The position numbers were made by a program, and so were the translations under genes. From NCBI GenBank assembly GCA_034433695.1, contig DAOUAK010000162.1, forward strand, positions 1 through 31,833: DNA of 31,833 bases, read 5' to 3'. Positions 1 to 6,782 of the stretch are shown piece by piece. Below the pieces are notes generated by a model that saw only the letters and a program-made list of their open reading frames with translations, was not told where the DNA came from and did not search any database. Each line of letters starts with the position of its first letter. The first letter of the stretch is position 1. The DNA comes from JASFBA01 sp034433695 (GTDB lineage Bacteria > Chloroflexota > Chloroflexia > DTKN01).

Positions 1-700
1 GTTCGAGGTCCTGCCGCTGCCCATGGCCGGCTTCACCTACGCCGTGGATGAAGTCACCGTCACCTTTACCAACACATCGCAGAACGCCACCACCTACCTC
101 TGGGATTTCGGCGACGGCATCACCTCGACACTGGAAAACCCGGTGCACACCTATGCCGCGGCCGGCGCCTACACGGTGACGCTGTGGGCCACCGGCGACT
201 GCGGCACGGATGACTTCAGCGCGATGGTGGAGGTCGGCTTCGCCCCGGTGGTCACCTTCACGAGCAACTCGCCGGTCTGCCTGGGCGGGCCGATGTTCTT
301 CACCGCTACCCTCATCTCCGGCACGGAGCCGGTCTCCTACGAGTGGGCCTTTGGCGACGGCGGGACGGCCTCCGGCATGACGGCCACGCACACCTACACG
401 GCGGCCGGCGCCTACACGGTGACCCTCACGGCCTCGAACGCCTTCGGCAGCGATACCTACTCCGCCGAGGTCGAGGTCCTGCCGCTACCGGTGGCCGAAT
501 TCGGCTACACTGCCTGGGGTCTAGTGGTGACCTTCACCAATACCTCGCAGAACGCCACCGCCTACCTCTGGTCCTTCGGCGACGGCGAGACTTCGACCGA
601 GACCAACCCCGTCCATACCTATGCCGCGGCCGGCTCTTACACCGTCGTCCTGACCGCTACGAACACCTGCGGCATAGACACCTACTCCGTTGTCCTGTCG
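1..700 (+). repeat. 468-bp in-frame tandem unit (two PKD domains per unit)
   Basis: Bases 3-22 recur almost exactly at 471-490. The stretch around 77-95 (TCGCAGAACGCCACC) recurs at 545-559, and the HTYAAAG segment also recurs at the same offset. The offset is 468 bases, or 156 codons, so the repeating unit is a pair of PKD domains. The window opens inside one unit, and the third PKD domain is the first half of the next. Near-identity at the DNA level, not only in protein, points to recent duplication or gene conversion. More units probably lie upstream. Confidence 0.75.
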
Positions 701-760
701 GTATCTCCGGCCCGCTACACCATCTACCTGCCGCTGGTCTTCAAGGGGTACGGGCCTTAG
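2..760 (+). CDS. PKD-repeat exported surface protein, C-terminal part (5' truncated)
   Basis: The reading frame is open from base 2, so the gene starts left of the window; an internal ATG at 23 is not the start. About 252 residues are visible. They form three PKD (Ig-like) domains, at roughly bases 23-240, 241-490 and 490-700. Each has the family signatures: a W-x-FGDG strand, then a HTYxAAGxYTVxL strand. PKD domains are extracellular beta-sandwich modules of adhesins, S-layer proteins and secreted enzymes. The protein ends YTIYLPLVFKGYGP; a YLPLV-type tail is, from memory, common at the C terminus of exported Chloroflexota proteins and may be an anchoring or sorting signal (inference). The first and third domains belong to copies of a longer repeat. 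No catalytic domain is visible; any lies upstream. The gene converges on the minus-strand gene ending at 917. Confidence 0.9.
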   Translation, partial: FEVLPLPMAGFTYAVDEVTVTFTNTSQNATTYLWDFGDGITSTLENPVHTYAAAGAYTVTLWATGDCGTDDFSAMVEVGFAPVVTFTSNSPVCLGGPMFFTATLISGTEPVSYEWAFGDGGTASGMTATHTYTAAGAYTVTLTASNAFGSDTYSAEVEVLPLPVAEFGYTAWGLVVTFTNTSQNATAYLWSFGDGETSTETNPVHTYAAAGSYTVVLTATNTCGIDTYSVVLSVSPARYTIYLPLVFKGYGP

Positions 761-766
761 GCGATG

Positions 767-829
767 CCTGAGGGGATGTCCCTCAGGGTGAGGAGAAACG
801 GGTGGGGCCGGACCTGCGGGTCCGGCCCC
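767..829 (+). terminator. Tandem hairpins after PKD gene; likely transcription terminator
   Basis: Two hairpins follow the stop codon at 760. The first has 8-bp arms (767-774 with 780-787, loop 5). The second is a perfect 11-bp GC-only stem apart from one A-T pair (804-814 with 819-829, loop TGCG), followed by CTTTCC rather than a clean T run. Their position between converging genes suggests a terminator, possibly acting in both directions. Confidence 0.65.
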
Positions 830-916
830 GCCCTTTCCTTTCCCGAAGTTATCCGTGGTTCGGGCAGTCTTTCTGGCCCAGTCCGGCCGGTTTGGAAAAG
901 CCGTCCTGCGCCTGTT

Positions 917-1669
917 TTAAGACGCCGTCCACCCTTCCTGCCGGAGCATCTCCTCGATCTTCCCCAGGACGTCTTCCAAAAAGTTCCAGCAGCGCGGCTG
1001 GATGGCCGTAGCGATCTCCTCGATCAAGGCGGCCGCCTGCTCCGTGTGGATGGCCTCCACGCCGTGTTTCAGGCGCACCTGTCGCTGATAGCGTTCGGCC
1101 AGCGTCTCCGGCGTTATGGGCTCCAGGGCCAGGAAGGGAAGCATGGCCGGCAGACTTTCCCCCAGGCCGATTTTTCCTCTTCCGAAAAAGGCTTCCAGGT
1201 AAGGGACGAGTTCCTCCAGGCCGGTCGGGTGCTCCAGTACCTCCCGCACCCGTGTCCCCAGGAAGGGATCCTTTTGAGCCAGAAGCCACTCCAGCGCCAT
1301 CTCTACAAAGTTATGGGCCTTCCACCAGCCCATTTCCTCCGGCAGGCGGCAGATTTCGGCCGCGCGGGCGGCATATGGCCGGGCTTCTTCAAAGGCGTAG
1401 CCGCGTTCAAAGGAGCCGTACTTTTCGTCGCCGTAGTAATCCAGCCCCGGAGGGGCGCTGCCGTGGGAGATGACGCCGATGGCAAAGGGCCGGCCGGCCG
1501 GGTAGTGTTCGGCCAGGAAAGCGTAAAGCGCTGCCCCGGCCCGATGGGTGCGCTCCCAGGGCAGACCGCAGGTCAGGATGGCATCGGGGAAAAGCGCTCC
1601 CAGGAGGTGCAGAGGACTGGGAACCGGCACCAGCCGGCCGATGGCATAGGCATGGGTCAGGGGAAACAT
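917..1669 (-). CDS. Putative zinc-dependent phospholipase C-like (metal-binding) protein
   Basis: The 250-residue product has no signal peptide. It is rich in spaced His and Asp residues: H6, H21, D29 in a GALFPDA context, H42, H69 in a VISHG context, D77/D81 and H119 in KAHNFVEMALE. This spacing resembles the helical zinc-dependent phospholipase C / S1-P1 type fold, in which His and Asp side chains hold a metal cluster; the assignment is a pattern match and is weak. The start at 1669 was chosen because it lies 4 bases after the deoxynucleoside kinase stop and has GGAAGGG just upstream, while the frame upstream of it only overlaps that kinase. Last gene of a three-gene operon. It could equally be an uncharacterised metal-binding protein with another activity. 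Confidence 0.6.
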   Translation of the reverse strand: MFPLTHAYAIGRLVPVPSPLHLLGALFPDAILTCGLPWERTHRAGAALYAFLAEHYPAGRPFAIGVISHGSAPPGLDYYGDEKYGSFERGYAFEEARPYAARAAEICRLPEEMGWWKAHNFVEMALEWLLAQKDPFLGTRVREVLEHPTGLEELVPYLEAFFGRGKIGLGESLPAMLPFLALEPITPETLAERYQRQVRLKHGVEAIHTEQAAALIEEIATAIQPRCWNFLEDVLGKIEEMLRQEGWTAS

Positions 1670-1673
1670 CGCT

Positions 1674-2294
1674 TCACCCTTCCGGGCAGCGGCGGCGAAC
1701 CGCCGCAAGCACCCGTTCGACATCTTCCGGACGATGGATGTCGAACGTCTCTGCCTCGATGGTAAGAAAAGAGAGGAAGGAGGAAGCCCTTTCGACCCAG
1801 TCCTCATAGGCCGCGTGTAGCCCACGCAGGTACTCCAGGGTGATGCCGCGCTCGAAATCCCGCCCCCGGGCCCGGATGCGCTCCAGCAGAAACTCGGGCG
1901 AGGCCCGCAGGTAGATGACGAGTTCCGGCGTCGGGAGGAAGGAGATCATCGTCTCGAAGAGACGGCGGTAATTGGCGAAATCGCGGTCGTCGAGGTAACC
2001 TTGCCGGTTCAGCGTCCGGGCAAAGATCTCCAGGTCCTCGTAGATGGTCCGGTCCTGGACGCAGGAGACGCCCGAGGCCAGCATCTCCTGGAACATGCGG
2101 AAGCGGTGGGTAAAGAAGTAAATCTGAAGGTGAAAACTCCAGCGCCGCATATCGGCGTAGAAGTCGGGCAAGTAAGGGTTATCAATGACCTGCTCGTAAA
2201 AGGTTCTCCAGCCCAGATGTTCCCCCAGGAGTTGTGTCAGGGTGGTCTTGCCCACCCCGATGTTCCCGGCAACGCTGACGAGATACCTGGGCAT
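1674..2294 (-). CDS. Deoxynucleoside kinase (dGK/dCK/dAK family)
   Basis: This 206-residue cytosolic kinase phosphorylates deoxynucleosides at the 5' position for dNTP salvage. The P-loop GNIGVGKT is at residues 10-17, the substrate-binding Glu of FYEQVIDNPYL is at 34, and the DRTIYED motif at 81-87 matches the DRS/ERS motif of the family. An Arg-rich lid (RIRARGRDFE) follows near residue 140. Length is typical for bacterial dGK/dAK-type enzymes; which base it prefers cannot be read. It starts 2 bases after the stop of the upstream nitroreductase and ends 4 bases before the next gene, so the three are almost certainly co-transcribed and translationally coupled. Confidence 0.92.
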   Translation of the reverse strand: MPRYLVSVAGNIGVGKTTLTQLLGEHLGWRTFYEQVIDNPYLPDFYADMRRWSFHLQIYFFTHRFRMFQEMLASGVSCVQDRTIYEDLEIFARTLNRQGYLDDRDFANYRRLFETMISFLPTPELVIYLRASPEFLLERIRARGRDFERGITLEYLRGLHAAYEDWVERASSFLSFLTIEAETFDIHRPEDVERVLAAVRRRCPEG

Positions 2295-2296
2295 CC

Positions 2297-3010
2297 TTAC
2301 CCCCTTTTGCCGACGGTGGCCATGTAGACGGCCGGCTCTTTTTCTCCATCCACGTCCAGCACGGCGTTCACCTCATCGTCGAAAAAGGCGCCGATGGCAC
2401 AGCAGCCCAGGCCCAACGCGGTGCAGGCCAGATAGAGGTTCTGGGCCACATGGCCGGCATCCATATAGATGTAGCGGTAGGCCCGCTCCCCGTACTTGCG
2501 CACCGAGCGGGCTACGACGGCGGTCCAGATGACCACCAGCGCCGCCCGCTGGCATACCGACTGCCCCAGGGCCGCCCGGGTCAGGCTCATGCCGATCAGG
2601 GGGTCCTCCCGCAAAAAGGCCAGGCGGTGGTAGCGCACTTCATAGTGGTAGAGGCCGGCGCTCAGTCCCTCCACCCGGTTTACCCCCAGGTAGGTCTCAA
2701 CGGGGTAGAGGGCTCCGGCCGAAGGGGCAGTGCGGAACTGCCACTCTCCCCGCTCCCGGGAGATCCCCTGGCTGGCCCAGAGAATCTGGGAGACTTCCTC
2801 CAGGGAGAGGGCCTCTGCCGTGTACTCCCGGATCGAGGCCCGTTCCTGGAGGACTTGCCAGAGCCCCGGACCGGCCTCACGACGGGGCGGGGGCAGGTCG
2901 ATTCGGGCCAGCGGATTGGGGTAGACCTTATAGACGCCGATGTACCGGGGCTCGGCCGACCGACCAAATGCCCCGGCTTCCCAGGGGTCCCGCCTTGTAT
3001 CTTTAGCCAT
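2297..3010 (-). CDS. SagB/ThcOx-type nitroreductase-family oxidoreductase
   Basis: The 237-residue protein belongs to the FMN-dependent nitroreductase superfamily, SagB branch. Visible signatures are RASIREY near 57-63 (phosphate/FMN-binding Arg), PSAGALYPVE at 96-105, which is diagnostic of SagB-type dehydrogenases, and the C-terminal half HVAQNLYLACTALGLGCCAIGAF. SagB proteins oxidise azolines to azoles in peptide natural products, but many stand-alone members have unknown substrates. No precursor peptide or YcaO gene is visible here, so azole synthesis is not supported. ATG at 3010 has an AGGAGG site 5 bases upstream. First gene of the operon; a good promoter sits at 3042-3070. Confidence 0.88.
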   Translation of the reverse strand: MAKDTRRDPWEAGAFGRSAEPRYIGVYKVYPNPLARIDLPPPRREAGPGLWQVLQERASIREYTAEALSLEEVSQILWASQGISRERGEWQFRTAPSAGALYPVETYLGVNRVEGLSAGLYHYEVRYHRLAFLREDPLIGMSLTRAALGQSVCQRAALVVIWTAVVARSVRKYGERAYRYIYMDAGHVAQNLYLACTALGLGCCAIGAFFDDEVNAVLDVDGEKEPAVYMATVGKRG

Positions 3011-3041
3011 CGTGTCCTCCTAAAGCGACTTGTCTGCAGCC

Positions 3042-3070
3042 ATTGTAGTATATTTGCCCTCGAGATGCAA
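3042..3070 (-). promoter_or_regulatory. sigma70-type promoter for the nitroreductase operon
   Basis: Read on the minus strand: TTGCAT (3070-3065), 17 bases, TACAAT (3047-3042). Predicted start near 3035, giving a leader of about 25 bases before the AGGAGG site. Confidence 0.75.
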
Positions 3071-3093
3071 GAGTTTGTTCGGCCGAATCGTAT

Positions 3094-3122
3094 TTGACCG
3101 CCGGCCGGCCCTGTGCTAAAAT
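3094..3122 (+). promoter_or_regulatory. sigma70-type promoter for the thiolase/DUF35 operon
   Basis: TTGACC (3094-3099), 17 bases, TAAAAT (3117-3122). It is divergent from the promoter at 3042-3070, with 23 bases between the two -35 boxes. The predicted start near 3129 leaves a leader of about 300 bases before the first gene at 3428. Confidence 0.75.
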
Positions 3123-3128
3123 GCAAAT

Positions 3129-3427
3129 CGCGCCTAGACCTGTGGAAGTGCAGGACCGTGGAATGATGAGGACGAGCCGATGCCGGCCGCATCCTGCCGG
3201 TCGGGCTTTATGCCCGGCCGGCTTTGCCGCTGAGCCGGGCTCCCCCCTGGCCGGAAAATCCCTCGCCCAGACCACCGAAAGGAGGTGACCGCCCGCCCAA
3301 TCCCCGGTCTATTGAGTATATGACAAGGAGGTGCATATTGCGCAAAGATGCGACCCATTTCCACAGGCCGGAGTAGTCCGATGTTCCTCAAAGCGGCTGT
3401 CTGCAACCCCAGTAAAGGAGGTCAATC
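3129..3427 (+). promoter_or_regulatory. Long 5' leader of thiolase operon with alternative hairpins
   Basis: About 300 bases lie between the predicted start site and the first gene. Visible elements are a 10-bp hairpin (3197-3206 with 3212-3221, one G-T pair), an overlapping alternative 6-bp hairpin (3218-3223 with 3233-3238) that shares four bases with it, and three Shine-Dalgarno-like AAGGAGG blocks (about 3284, 3325-3331 and 3415-3421). The last serves the thiolase-like gene. No known riboswitch class was recognised. Mutually exclusive hairpins plus a possible leader peptide suggest cis regulation, which is inference. Confidence 0.4.
3338..3376 (+). CDS. Possible 12-codon leader peptide
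   Basis: A TTG codon at 3338 sits 6 bases after a full AAGGAGG (3325-3331) and opens a 12-codon frame, MRKDATHFHRPE, ending at TAG 3374-3376, about 50 bases before the thiolase-like gene. An in-frame ATG at 3320 would give 18 codons but has no well-placed ribosome site. The support is only the strong ribosome site in an otherwise gene-free leader; the peptide has two His but no run of one amino acid as in classic attenuators. Confidence 0.3.
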   Translation: MRKDATHFHRPE

Positions 3428-4585
3428 GTGACCGAACGAGTCGCCATCGTGGGGGTCGGATGGTACGGCTTTCGGTCCATCACCCCCGAAGTCTCCTACA
3501 AGGAGATGATGTACGAGGCGGCGGTACGGGCCTATCACGATGCCGGAATCGATCCCCGCCGGGACGTGGACTCTTTCGTCACGGTAGCGGAGGATTTCAA
3601 CGAAGGCACCAGCATCTTTGACGAATATACCCCCGACCAGATGGGGGGCGTCCTCCGACCGAACGAGACCATCCCCGGCGAAGGGCTACATGGTCTGGCC
3701 ACCGCCTACATGCAGATTCGCACGGGCCTGATCCGCGTGGCCGTCGTGGAGGCCCACTCCAAGGCCTCCAACATCCTCCACCCGGCCCACATCCTGGCCT
3801 ATGCCATGGACCCGGTTTACAACCGCCCCCTGGGGCTCCACCCCTACTTGATCGCCGGCCTGGAGATGCAGCGCTACCTCTTCGAGACCGGCACAACGCT
3901 GGAGCAGTGCGCCCAGGTGGTGGTCAAGAACCGTCAGAACGCCCTCCTCAACCCTCTGGCAGCCTACCCCGCCGAACTGGCCCTGGCCGACGTCCTCGAT
4001 TCTGAGCCGGTATCGGAACCGCTCACCCGCCTCATGGTGGCCCCGCCGGCCGACGGCTGCATCGTTATGGTGCTGGCCGCCGAGGAGGTGGCCCGAGCCC
4101 TCACCGATACCCCCATCTGGATTCAGGGCATCGGCTGGGCCAACGGTTCCTACAGCCTGGAGAACCGCGACTGGGTGGAACTGGATTACGTCCGCCAGGC
4201 CGCCGAGATGGCCTACCGCACCGCCGGCATCCGCCACCCGCGCGGAAGCATCGACTTCGTCGAACTGGACGACGCCTTCGCCTACAAGGAACTCCAGCAC
4301 CTGGAGGCCCTCTCCCTCTGCCGGCCGGGCGAGGCCGGCCTCCTCACCGTCGAGGGCGCGACCTCCTTGGAAGGAGACCTCCCGGTCAACCCCTCCGGCG
4401 GTTCGTTGGGCTGCGGCCACCTCCTGGATGCCTCGGGTCTGGCCCGCGCCCTGGAGGTCGTCTTCCAACTGCGGGGCGAGGCCGGCGCCCACCAGATCCC
4501 CGATGTCTCGGTCGGCATGGCCATGGGCTGGCGCGGCATCCCCACCACCAGCGCCGCCGTGGTCATCCTCGCCCGGGAAGATTGA
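3428..4585 (+). CDS. Thiolase-fold protein lacking catalytic cysteines (copy 1)
   Basis: The 385-residue protein has the SCP2-type thiolase fold: N-terminal VAIVGVGWYGF, a central VVVKNRQNAL helix, VELDDAFAYKELQHLE at 278-293, and NPSGGSLGCGHLLDASG at 321-337. The nucleophilic Cys expected in the loop near residues 84-89 is absent (sequence GEGLHG). The His-Asp-Cys-Phe motif of SCP2 thiolases reads DDAF at 281-284. Only the GH of the C-terminal loop remains (H331). Claisen thiolase chemistry is therefore unlikely. Better parallels are Cys-less thiolase-fold partners such as the retro-aldolase Ltp2 or PhlC, which work with DUF35 proteins. The start is GTG at 3428, 6 bases after AAAGGAGG. First gene of four. 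Confidence 0.88.
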   Translation: MTERVAIVGVGWYGFRSITPEVSYKEMMYEAAVRAYHDAGIDPRRDVDSFVTVAEDFNEGTSIFDEYTPDQMGGVLRPNETIPGEGLHGLATAYMQIRTGLIRVAVVEAHSKASNILHPAHILAYAMDPVYNRPLGLHPYLIAGLEMQRYLFETGTTLEQCAQVVVKNRQNALLNPLAAYPAELALADVLDSEPVSEPLTRLMVAPPADGCIVMVLAAEEVARALTDTPIWIQGIGWANGSYSLENRDWVELDYVRQAAEMAYRTAGIRHPRGSIDFVELDDAFAYKELQHLEALSLCRPGEAGLLTVEGATSLEGDLPVNPSGGSLGCGHLLDASGLARALEVVFQLRGEAGAHQIPDVSVGMAMGWRGIPTTSAAVVILARED

Positions 4586-4598
4586 AAGGAGGAAGACG

Positions 4599-5765
4599 AT
4601 GAGGATGCGTCGCGTAGCCGTGGTCGGCGCGGGGATGACCAAGTTCGTCCGTCGGGCCCTGGAGACGGCCGACGAACTGGCCTGGCAGGCTACAAAGATG
4701 GCCCTGGACTCCTGCGGTCTGACGCTGGACGACATTGATGCCGTGGCCTCCGGCACGGCCCCCGATGCCTTCGACGGCGTCCACATGAACAGCGAGTACC
4801 TCTGCCCCGGTTCGGGGGGCTGGAGCAAGCCCTTTATCCGCTGCTACGTCGGCGGAGGCACCGGCGTCATGGCCGTCATCCACGGCTGGTACCACGTCGC
4901 CAGCGGCCTCTTCGATACCTGCCTGGTGGTCTGTGAGGAGAAGATGTCCTCCTGTCAGCCTCACCCGCAGGGGGCCTTTCTCACCATCTTTGACCATACC
5001 CTGGAGCGTCCGCTGGGGCCGAACCTCCTCTGGATCTTTGCCATGGAGATGAACGCCTACATGCAGCGCTACGGCCTCAGCCACCGCGACATCGCCCTGG
5101 TGACGGTCAAGAACCGCCGGAACGCCAAGGACCACCCCTGTGCACTCCTGGGCGAGGACATCACCGTGGACGACGTCCTCAACTCCGAAGTGATGGCCTG
5201 GCCGGTGCGCCGGCTGGACGTCAGTCCCATTTCCGACGGTGCGGTGGCCATCGTCCTGGCTTCCGACAAGGTGGCCCATCGCCTGACCGATAAGCCGGTC
5301 TGGATCGAGGGGGTGGGCTGGAGTTTGGAGACGGCCTACTGGACCAACCGCGACCTCTCCTACCCCCAGCAGGTGGAGGAGGCGGCGCGCATGGCCTACC
5401 AGATGGCCGGCATCACCGAGCCCCGGAAGCAGATCCATATCGTCGAACCTTACGACCCCTTCGACTACAAGGAACTGCACCACCTCGAAGGTCTGCTCCT
5501 GGCCGACAAAGGCAAAGCCCCCGAGATGACGGCGCTGGGCATCACCCGGCGCGACGGCGACCTCCCGGTCTGCCCCTCGGGCGGACTTCTGGGGGTGGGC
5601 AACCCCATCGCCGCCGCCGGCCTGATGAAGGTGGCCGAACTCTTCTGGCAACTGCGGGGCGAGGCCGGCGCCCGCCAGGTGCCGGGCAACCCTAAGCGCG
5701 GCCTGGCCCAGGCCTGGGGCGACCTCATGCAGGTGGGCACCGTGGTCATCCTGGGCGTGGCCTGA
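4599..5765 (+). CDS. Thiolase-fold protein lacking catalytic cysteines and histidine (copy 2)
   Basis: The 388-residue paralogue of the preceding gene has VAVVGAGMTKF at its N terminus, VKNRRNAKDHP near 170-180, IVEPYDPFDYKELHHLE at 281-297 and CPSGGLLGVGNPIAAAG at 325-341. The nucleophile loop reads YVGGGTG (83-89) with no Cys; the HDCF motif reads YDPF (285-288); and the usual GHP reads GNP (334-336), so the catalytic His is also lost. Tyr285 stands where His is usual, a feature that fits a Tyr-based aldolase like Ltp2 (inference). ATG 4599 follows AAAGGAGG by 6 bases and lies 13 bases after the first copy. The two copies probably form a heteromer. Confidence 0.88.
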   Translation: MRMRRVAVVGAGMTKFVRRALETADELAWQATKMALDSCGLTLDDIDAVASGTAPDAFDGVHMNSEYLCPGSGGWSKPFIRCYVGGGTGVMAVIHGWYHVASGLFDTCLVVCEEKMSSCQPHPQGAFLTIFDHTLERPLGPNLLWIFAMEMNAYMQRYGLSHRDIALVTVKNRRNAKDHPCALLGEDITVDDVLNSEVMAWPVRRLDVSPISDGAVAIVLASDKVAHRLTDKPVWIEGVGWSLETAYWTNRDLSYPQQVEEAARMAYQMAGITEPRKQIHIVEPYDPFDYKELHHLEGLLLADKGKAPEMTALGITRRDGDLPVCPSGGLLGVGNPIAAAGLMKVAELFWQLRGEAGARQVPGNPKRGLAQAWGDLMQVGTVVILGVA

Positions 5766-5777
5766 AGGAGGACAGTG

Positions 5778-6311
5778 ATGAGCGAACGCATTCCATCCTA
5801 TCCGGGTACGCCGCTCAAGGAGCGGGATTTCGCCGAGGGGCGGGTCCTCCAGACCTGGTGGTATCCCAAGGCGGACTATGCCTGGGATGCCGGTGTGGCC
5901 ATCGGAAAATTCCTGGCCGGCCTGAAGGAGGGTCGCATCCTGGGAATCACCTGCCCCCAGTGCCACCGCGTCCTGGTGCCGCCGCGCATGGTTTGCGAGC
6001 ACTGCTTCGTCCCCACCAGCCGCTGGGTGGAACTGCCCGGCACCGGCACGGTCAAGACGTTCTCCATCTGCACCGTGCGCTGGGACATGGAGCGGCTGGA
6101 AAAGCCGATCATCCCGGCGGTCATCGCCCTGGACGGCGCCGAATCGCCCACCGGTGGAGGCGGCGGCTTGATGCACCTCCTGGGCGAGGTCGAGCCTACG
6201 CCGGAGGCCGTGTACATCGGCCTGCGGGTGGAGCCGGTCTGGCGGCCGGCCGCCGAACGCACCGCCGCCATCACCGACATCCTCTACTTCCGGCCGCTCA
6301 AGGAGGGGTGA
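5778..6311 (+). CDS. DUF35 zinc-ribbon / OB-fold acyl-CoA-associated protein (copy 1)
   Basis: The 177-residue protein has the DUF35 layout: an N-terminal helix (KFLAGLKEGRILG), a rubredoxin-like zinc ribbon with C59-x2-C62 and C73-x2-C76, then an OB-fold ending in ITDILYFRPL. DUF35 proteins bind CoA thioesters and bridge thiolase-fold partners, as in the archaeal thiolase/HMG-CoA synthase complex, PhlACB and Ltp2-ChsH2. A Gly-rich insertion (TGGGGGG) lies in the OB-fold. ATG 5778 was preferred to GTG 5775, because AGGAGG at 5766-5771 is 6 bases from the ATG but only 3 from the GTG. It starts 12 bases after thiolase copy 2, and its stop overlaps the ribosome site of the next gene. Confidence 0.9.
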   Translation: MSERIPSYPGTPLKERDFAEGRVLQTWWYPKADYAWDAGVAIGKFLAGLKEGRILGITCPQCHRVLVPPRMVCEHCFVPTSRWVELPGTGTVKTFSICTVRWDMERLEKPIIPAVIALDGAESPTGGGGGLMHLLGEVEPTPEAVYIGLRVEPVWRPAAERTAAITDILYFRPLKEG

Positions 6312-6312
6312 G

Positions 6313-6780
6313 ATGGGCCTGACCGAACGTCTGCGCCGCTTCGAAGAAGTCATCGCCTGGAAAGGGGAGATTCCCCTTCAGAACCGCTACACGATGGGGC
6401 TGGCCGGAGAACGTTTCTTCCGTGAACTCAAGGATAACGCCCGTTTGATGGCCACCCACTGCCCGAACTGCGACTATACCTACCTTCCCCCTCGGTCCTA
6501 CTGCGAGCGTTGCTTCGCCGAACTCTCCGAGTGGATCGAGGTGCCTCCCCGGGGGACGGTCTATGCCTACACGGTTGTGCACCTGGACCTGGACGAGCAG
6601 CCTCTGGACAAACCCCGTCTGGTGGCCCTGATCGAGATCGAGGGCTGCGATAGCCTCCTGGTGCATTGCCTGGGCGAGGTAAAGCCGGAGGAGGTCTACA
6701 TCGGCATGCCGGTGGAGGCCGTCTTCCAGGAGAAACGTCAGGGTCTGATCACCGACATCGCCTACTTCCGGCCGCTGTAA
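6313..6780 (+). CDS. DUF35 zinc-ribbon / OB-fold acyl-CoA-associated protein (copy 2)
   Basis: This 155-residue paralogue of the upstream DUF35 protein has zinc-ribbon cysteines C50, C53, C64 and C67, separated by the usual PPR element, and an OB-fold ending GLITDIAYFRPL. It starts one base after the upstream stop (TGA-G-ATG), with GGAGGGG inside the end of the upstream gene, so the two are tightly coupled. Together with the two thiolase-fold genes it makes a 2+2 set, which suggests that each thiolase-like subunit has its own DUF35 partner or that all four form one complex (inference). Confidence 0.9.
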   Translation: MGLTERLRRFEEVIAWKGEIPLQNRYTMGLAGERFFRELKDNARLMATHCPNCDYTYLPPRSYCERCFAELSEWIEVPPRGTVYAYTVVHLDLDEQPLDKPRLVALIEIEGCDSLLVHCLGEVKPEEVYIGMPVEAVFQEKRQGLITDIAYFRPL

Positions 6781-6782
6781 GC

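Noticed and set aside
3129..3427. Known riboswitch in the thiolase leader
   Set aside because: No conserved core of TPP, cobalamin, SAM, glycine or other familiar classes was recognised.
3428..5765. Ordinary acetyl-CoA acetyltransferase pair
   Set aside because: The catalytic Cys residues are missing in both, so a routine thiolase call would mislead.
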